The notes beneath the pieces are model-generated. The model made no database searches. It saw only the letters and a program-made list of their open reading frames with translations, and had not been told where the DNA came from. The position numbers were made by a program, and so were the translations under genes. From positions 140,356,421 to 140,420,420 of the forward strand of contig CM066733.1 of NCBI GenBank assembly GCA_033961575.1: a DNA stretch of 64,000 nt, given 5' to 3'. Position 1 is the stretch's first letter. Every line of letters starts with the position of its first letter. Shown here in pieces: positions 58,085 through 64,000 of this stretch. Source of the DNA: Aselliscus stoliczkanus (taxonomy: Eukaryota; Chordata; Mammalia; Chiroptera; Hipposideridae).

Positions 58085-58730
58085 GGATGTCAGCCACTAA
58101 GATGATTTGGTTTTCTTTTTCCCATTGATGTAGCTGTGTGAGATGAACTATTGTTTGCCTCAGGTCCTAGGAATAGATATTAACAGAGTTGAGTGTCTGT
58201 GGATTCCAGGAAATTGGAGCCTCGTTGCCTCAAGTGTAGGTAGGTTGTAGATCGTGTCATCTGAAGTTTACACTGCTGGGTTACTCCCTCAAGGGCAAAA
58301 TGCGGAAGATGGGAAAGGAGGAAAGGAGATGTGGAACAAGAAATGTGAGTTAGAATCTCACTTTACACTCTTGCCCCTAGTTCATCCCTGTATCCCCTTG
58401 AAATGCAACAAATTTTCCTTGATGATTATGTAAAAGACCATTCTGGGGCAAATATTTTAATTACCTAATTACATAGTTTTAATCAAATTTATTGTCTAAA
58501 CTCTTTCCTAGTAGAGAATAACTGAACATAGACCCAGTACAAGGAGTTTACATATATCTTCCTGACACTAGGCTGTTTGAATACATTTTCCTTCTACTCA
58601 TTAGACCAGCTATACTCTCAATCTGGTCAAAAACAAGAACCGCCAACTGAACTTAAATTCCAAAAGGGAATAACAGGGCACAGAACATACATCTGTTTCT
58701 TCTCCCATCTCCTTTATCTTCATGAGTATT
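58085..58730. other. unassigned sequence
   Basis: No gene or firm repeat recognised. Confidence 0.45.
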
Positions 58731-58734
58731 TTGG

Positions 58735-58916
58735 GATTTAAAAATTTTTTCAATTACAGCTGACCTATAATATTTTATTAGTTTCAGGTGTACCACACAG
58801 AGATTAGACATTTATATAACTTAACAGGTGATCCCTCTGATAAGTCTAGTACCCATCTGACACCATACATCATAGTTATCACAATATTATTGACTATTCT
58901 ATTTGGAGATTTTCTT
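58735..58916 (-). repeat. L1 3' end, antisense
   Basis: 'tattttattagtttcaggtg' with 'taccacacagagattagaca' and 'gataagtctagtacccatct' is the reverse complement of L1 3' UTR text (…ctgaaactaatat…). SINE copy 7 is inserted at its right side. Confidence 0.65.
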
Positions 58917-59320
58917 TTTTAAATTTTATTGGGGAATTCGGGGAGGGAAACAGCGTTGGGGAATTGGGGAAGGGGAACAGACAAGTTGCTGTGCTTCTGT
59001 TCTTCAGTCTAGTTGTGGAGGACGTCGCTTCACTGGCCCATGTTGGTATCGTCATTGCGCTCTTCCAGGGTGAGGCAGATCCATCGCTGGTCACTGGACA
59101 GCCGCTCACGGTAGCTTATGGCAGCCCACTGCAGCAGGGGCTGCAGCCTATGCCATCGCCAGCGACTCTTAGCAGCCAAGCTCCAGGTGGAGCTGTTGTT
59201 CACCATCTTAGCTGTAGAGGGCAGTGTCACTGGCCCTCATGTGGTATCCGAACTGGGGCCCTGCTGCTCAGAGCTGGCGTCCCAAGCCAGCTCTTAACCA
59301 ATGCGCCACTTGGCCAGCCC
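58917..59320 (-). mobile_element. long tRNA-derived SINE, copy 7
   Basis: Long-SINE family member with two tail units but with the 'gctggctgccggcc' body unit deleted, and with the longer 'ccctgctgctcagagctgg' form near the head (as in copy 2). Target copies 'tatttggagattttctt' (58900-58916) and 'tatttggggattttctt' (59321-59337) differ at one of 17 positions. Confidence 0.93.
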
Positions 59321-59339
59321 TATTTGGGGATTTTCTTAA

Positions 59340-61790
59340 ATTCTTCTATCCAGAGTCATTTCTAGTTATTAATCATTTATTAGATGATCTACCATTGTGA
59401 GGGAAAGATTGGCATTAAAACACTGGCATGTATTATCATAAAATAAGTGGAAAAACCACTGTTTTCATTAAGCCTTAAAGAACTAGTGCATTAATAGTAA
59501 GATAACATGTTACTGAATCGTCAAATTTTTTGACCTTTAAAAAAATCCTAAGTCACTATAACCTTTTATTTCCAGAGCCATTTAGCATCACTTGAGAAGG
59601 GCAAAATGGCTAATGAAATACAATTAAATATATACCATTAAGGACTTTATGTTTTTGACACTATTATTATCATTATTATATTATTAATTTTGATGGTGTG
59701 TCTATTTATAGCAAGTGAATGCGCAAGGTTGTAAGATTGATTTTAATCTAAATTTGACTTCTCAGTTCCTAAAATTTAATTAGAATTTGGTTCTCTGGGT
59801 GGGTATATAGAATTTACCACCAAGAATACAAGCTGGTTTGACTAGGGAAATGAATAAGAAATGAGGTTCATGGTCTCCATCTTCAGGCTTGCAAACACCC
59901 TGAGTATAGAAACTCTTTTCTAACCTACACATATTAGAGCCATAAATTCTTCAAAAACATTAGGAAAAATCTAATCCAGCTTCCTACTCACTCAGGTCAA
60001 TAAATACCTCTTGTTTTTAATGTACTACACTGATAACACTCCTCAAAAGATTTTCTCATAGCAAGAACAGCAAAATATTTCCCCAAGAATCTTAGAAGTC
60101 ATACAATTCAGCAATATTCTAGAGAATGTTTTTCTTTAAGGCATGCTTGAAAAGCTGTAAAGAAAGAAAGGAGAATATTACAAAATTAAGCGGAAGTAAA
60201 TAGTGCCACATCTGAAAATGCTACATAAGTAAATCAAGAAAGACAGATGGCCTTCTTCATTAGAAAGATACGAAATCTGATACCAACTTATAGGAAGAAT
60301 TTTGGTTATCAGCTTTTCTTGAATTTTAAACTTCACCTTAAATTACAAATTAAATTGATTTTCCCAGGAAATTTTTCTACATGCTATAGGATGATTCTGA
60401 GTTTATTTTGGGGAGATTAAGCCAGCATTGTCCTTACATGTATCATACCTTCCTGGCTTTGGAATAAGTCCATTTCTTCTCTCTAAAATGTTTCTATCTT
60501 TTAGTCTCTATATCAAATCTTCCTTCATGTCTTTTTTTCTGCAACTTTCTAGGGTCCAAAGGGTCAGAATTTCACATGTCTCTGTCTCTGCTTGCTTTTC
60601 TATTTCTAGGCTCACTGCCTGTCCTTTCTTGTCCTGTTGATCGTGTGTACTCTTGCTCTTGGTGTCTTAAGATATTATATTATTGACTTCATTGCTTGAT
60701 ATAATACAGAATTATAGTAAAAATCCTGCCATTGGGGTTGAGCAGCATGTTTATTTTTTCCTCTGAAGTTTTTGACACAAAAGTGAGATTTAGTGCTAAA
60801 TGCCTTTAGTAAAAAAGTCAAGATCTTATCTACATGGCCTGTAGAATAATACAGATTTACAGTGTATAAAATACGACAAATATTTATAACACCTGAGAAT
60901 TCCAACAATGTCAAGTATATGGAAACTCTCTGTCCAGAAGTTGGCAATCGATTTTAACTAAATGTATTCTGAAGTATTGGTGACATGCCTCCTTTTGCAA
61001 TCCTATCACTGCATTTCTTGTGATACCACATTTAATGCCTAAAGACTGGTTACTGGCATGTAGGGCGATTTCTCTCCATTCTCTAGGGCCATGTCATCTT
61101 GCCATCTGAAAGACACATTTGCACCAAAGTTAGTGATTGAGGCTCATTTAAAAGAGTCAGAGCTGCTAATTGTTCAGGACTCAGCTGTGGAAAACATGTA
61201 TTTCTAGAAGAAGTGTGGTTGCATAGGAGTTAATAACTAAATGTCCATGAGTCCCAAGGGAATCAGTGCACTGGCACTGGCTCCAAACCCTTTGAAACCT
61301 TATGTATGTATGTTCATTTTTTTTTTTTTGGATAGAAAGATTGATTATTTTATCAAATTTATAGCAAGGTTAAGAATCACAGCCCTAAAGGGAGGCAACA
61401 TAGGAAAATTGCATGGAGACTTTAGTGTGAAAACGTGTGTTTAATTCATTGATGTACAATAGTGACCCACAGGAAGCTGGTACCGGTGCCATTTACCTTA
61501 GGAAGCCCAACCTTTCCAAATGTATGGGGCGTGGTACAATGTGTAGACAATCCCAGACCTTGGCATTTTCTATTTTGTGGAAGCCTATCAGCACCCAGAT
61601 GTTATATTTCTTTTTAAATTGACCCATCAATGTCCAGGATTTCATACAAGGGCAGCATAGAGGGAAGTAAAGAACTACCACCGTTTACTCCAAGCCACCA
61701 AAACCAGTTCAGAGAGGATGTACTGGATTTAGGAAAGGTTTCTGGAAAGAGACTTCAGGCAGTTTTACTGTCTCTGGTATTAAGAAGTTC
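59340..61790. other. unassigned AT-rich sequence
   Basis: No gene, RNA or confident repeat. A T run at 61317-61329 may be the tail of an unrecognised element. Confidence 0.45.
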
Positions 61791-61808
61791 ATTGAAAAAT
61801 CTTCTATA

Positions 61809-61968
61809 GGGCCGGCCGAGTGGCTCAGTTGGTTAAGAGCTCTCTCAAGAGTGTGAGCTGAGCTCTGAGCAACAGCAGTTGGATGCCCAGCCTGAGCTGA
61901 GCTGCCACTGAGCTGCCAACAGGTGGCAGGTTGGCTCAGCTAAATAAAAAAAAAAAAAAAAAGAAGAA
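61809..61968 (+). mobile_element. short tRNA-derived SINE, young copy
   Basis: Same family as 22965-23121: head 'gccggccgagtggctcagtt', then 'gctgccaacaggtggcaggt', ending 'ggctcagctaaat' plus poly(A). The target duplication 'gaaaaatcttctata' is perfect over 15 bp (61794-61808 and 61969-61983), so this is probably one of the youngest insertions in the window. Confidence 0.92.
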
Positions 61969-61984
61969 GAAAAATCTTCTATAT

Positions 61985-64000
61985 GGGTTCAAGATGGTTA
62001 AGACAATGAGAAAATCTAATATTCAGGTAGAGGGAAGCTGTGAAACGTTTTTACAGATATTAATTGATTTTACATTAGATGGGAAATAAAGGCTCAATGA
62101 AACCCTTCGGACTGTCTCTTGGCATTCTGGAATTTCCAGCTCAGTGCAATAAGTAGGAGTCACAGTACCATCTTGCCTAGAGAAGGGAAGCAACCTACTT
62201 TTTACAGGATTTGGAACACTGGGATTTTTAAGGCTAAGTAAAGTACTCTGATGCTGTCTGTGCTGATTTCCTCCCCCTCCGACCCCCCTCCACCCTCGTC
62301 CTCCTCCTCCTCCTCTCCCCCACCCTGACACTTCTTCTTTCTGCCTATACAAAATGAAGAGCGCTTCTGAAGAGGACCCCAAACTTACCCAGTACAGTTA
62401 TAAGCTAGTTACCCAAACAAAGAAGTTACCCAGTTCAAACTCCTACCATGTGTGAATTTATTCTAAAACATCTTAAGACATGATTGTTTGAAATAGTTGC
62501 TTAAACACCACCAAATACTAAAATGTATGCTCCTGCATGAAGGCTTTTGGGATTCGGAGGATGGCTCCTAGGTATCCTCTGTGCCGGGGAATGGTGAAGC
62601 TCCTAGAACATCAGACGTCAAGTCCCCCAGGCTGGATAGATGAATACAGGTTGGCACACTTCCTAGAGTTGGCCCGGGCCCTCTAGGTGCCCATGGAGCA
62701 AGCTCCCTCCTTGTCCATCTTCCTCAAATGAATATACACTAGTCTCCAAAGGACGTTTGCGTTGCCATTTCACTGATTCCTTCCTAAGTGTCCTGAACCT
62801 CTGCAGAGTGAAGTACTTGGCATTCAGTCCTGGTATAATCGAGGGGCTCCCTAGGTAAGTCTTCCTTCAGAGGGTGACGCAGATAGATACCCTTCCTTCC
62901 ATAATGGTAGCCTCTGCTTTGACAATCGTATCATGTTCTAACTCCTCCCCTGCAACCCTCTTTAACCCTTTGCTGCCCAGTGTCTCCAGATTCTCTCTCA
63001 GACACTCCTAACTGTCCAGCCCGCTTGCTCAGTCCCATGCGCCTTTCCAGCTAGTTCTCAGGTATCTTGGCTGCATACCATGGAGCTCCATCTTCTCTGA
63101 CAGCTGCTGTCTCCTTATGGCTGAAGAGGGTCCTTTGGTCCCAGGGATAGTGGGGTGCTTCAGCTCTTTCTCTCCCTCTGCCCAATAACAGAGCCATGCT
63201 CTCAGTTTTTCCTGAGGTGTTTGACACAAACAGTATGGTGAACATGAGAATTAATTTTTTTCCCCCCAAGTCTCCCAAGTCTGCTTAACATAAGAAATGT
63301 GTATGTCTCCATTTAACAAATCTTAGTCACATTTCTTATGAAATAAAAACCTGGCCTTTTTAATATATGAAAGCATGACTCCCTCTTTCCTCAGGGGTTC
63401 CTCCGCCTAGCATCTGAATGAAGCCATGACTTAATTGACAATGCTTCTACAGTTCAGCTAAATGGCACCTTGTTCTGCAATTTTTTTCTAACGATCAAGC
63501 TTTTCCTTTTTTATCAGAGAAAGGGGACTTGGTGCTTCCTATCAAGATAGAAATTATGAGACAGATTTTTTAGACATGATGGTCAAGGAAAACGTCAAAA
63601 ACTTGACTTATTGAGGTTTGAAATATCCTTGCCAAAATGGAGCTGGACTGTGACTAGAGTCATTGCTCCTTGTGAAATCTTGGGTCTTCGGTTTCTGCTT
63701 AGCTTTTCTGAGGTGAATTTATGGTTTGGGGATCCAAAATCAGGATGAAGTCTTGATTTAAATTCAGAGCTCGAAGGGAACCTGTCACAACATTTAGTGT
63801 GATCCAATCATTAGCCAAAGTTATCCTCATGATGCATATTCTCTTAAGGCAGAATTTAATCAGCTCCACAGGATGTACCCAGTACCCAGTAATATATTTA
63901 TATGAGCAGGTGAGTGCTCTCAGTCCCCTTATAATTTGATAAAAACCTACTTTATTTTATAATCTCCAGAGGTATTTATAATGATGGTGATTTAGGAAGT
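61985..64000. other. no gene seen
   Basis: Apart from the G-rich tract, the sequence to the window end is unassigned. 62500-63050 is less AT-rich than its surroundings but shows no open frame with splice-site support. Confidence 0.4.
62266..62333 (-). repeat. C/T-rich tract, G-rich on the minus strand
   Basis: 'cctccccctccgacccccct' followed by (TCC)n and 'cccccacc'. The minus strand has at least four runs of three or more G within 70 bases, compatible with G-quadruplex formation. The minus-strand frame at 62023-62382 reads through it as Gly/Arg repeats and is not called. Confidence 0.8.

Overview
This is ordinary-looking mammalian nuclear DNA with no host protein-coding exon, conserved RNA gene or promoter that I can support. 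It is AT-rich and CpG-poor, packed with old MIR, L2, L1, MaLR/ERV and DNA-transposon remains, and carries many younger tRNA-derived SINEs. It could be intergenic or the inside of a very long intron. There are no Alu, B1, CAN or ERE elements. The young SINEs are of three linked kinds: a tRNA-Ile-like monomer, short monomers ending in a pure A-tail, and a composite with three tRNA-like units in series. That monomer/trimer pattern fits what is known of the tRNA-Ile-derived t-SINE family of colugos (Dermoptera), so a colugo such as Galeopterus is my leading guess. A bat is the main alternative. This attribution is inference.

Layout. 1-12,660: old repeats (MIR, L2, L1M 3' end), microsatellites and the first copy of a short inverted-repeat DNA element. 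12,660-26,200: five long or composite SINEs, all in the minus orientation, including two stacked at one target site; also L2, a second and fuller copy of the inverted-repeat element, and an HAL1/L1 ORF1-like fossil. 26,200-38,200: AT-rich sequence with MIRs, MaLR LTRs, an L1 fragment, a pentanucleotide array and a solo LTR. 38,265-46,545: a nearly complete but heavily decayed class I (gammaretrovirus-like) endogenous retrovirus with both LTRs and recognisable gag, pro, RT, RNase H, integrase and env remains. A TA-targeting miniature transposon sits in its 5' LTR, and an L1 tail and a SINE sit inside it. 46,560-47,940: a truncated U6 retrocopy, then a mariner carcass carrying two SINE insertions. 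49,405-56,660: an ERVL-type provirus remnant interrupted by a second copy of the miniature transposon and by an L1 that has its 5' UTR (with 111-bp tandem units), ORF1, part of the ORF2 endonuclease and a 3' UTR, but no reverse transcriptase. 56,660-64,000: mostly unassigned sequence with a MER5-like piece, an antisense L1 3' end, two SINEs (one with a perfect 15-bp target duplication) and a G-rich/C-rich tract.

None of the elements forms an intact coding gene. The value of the window is its nested insertion history, the SINE architecture, and a few unique segments (about 15.06-15.43 kb and 24.64-25.12 kb) that resemble regulatory DNA.
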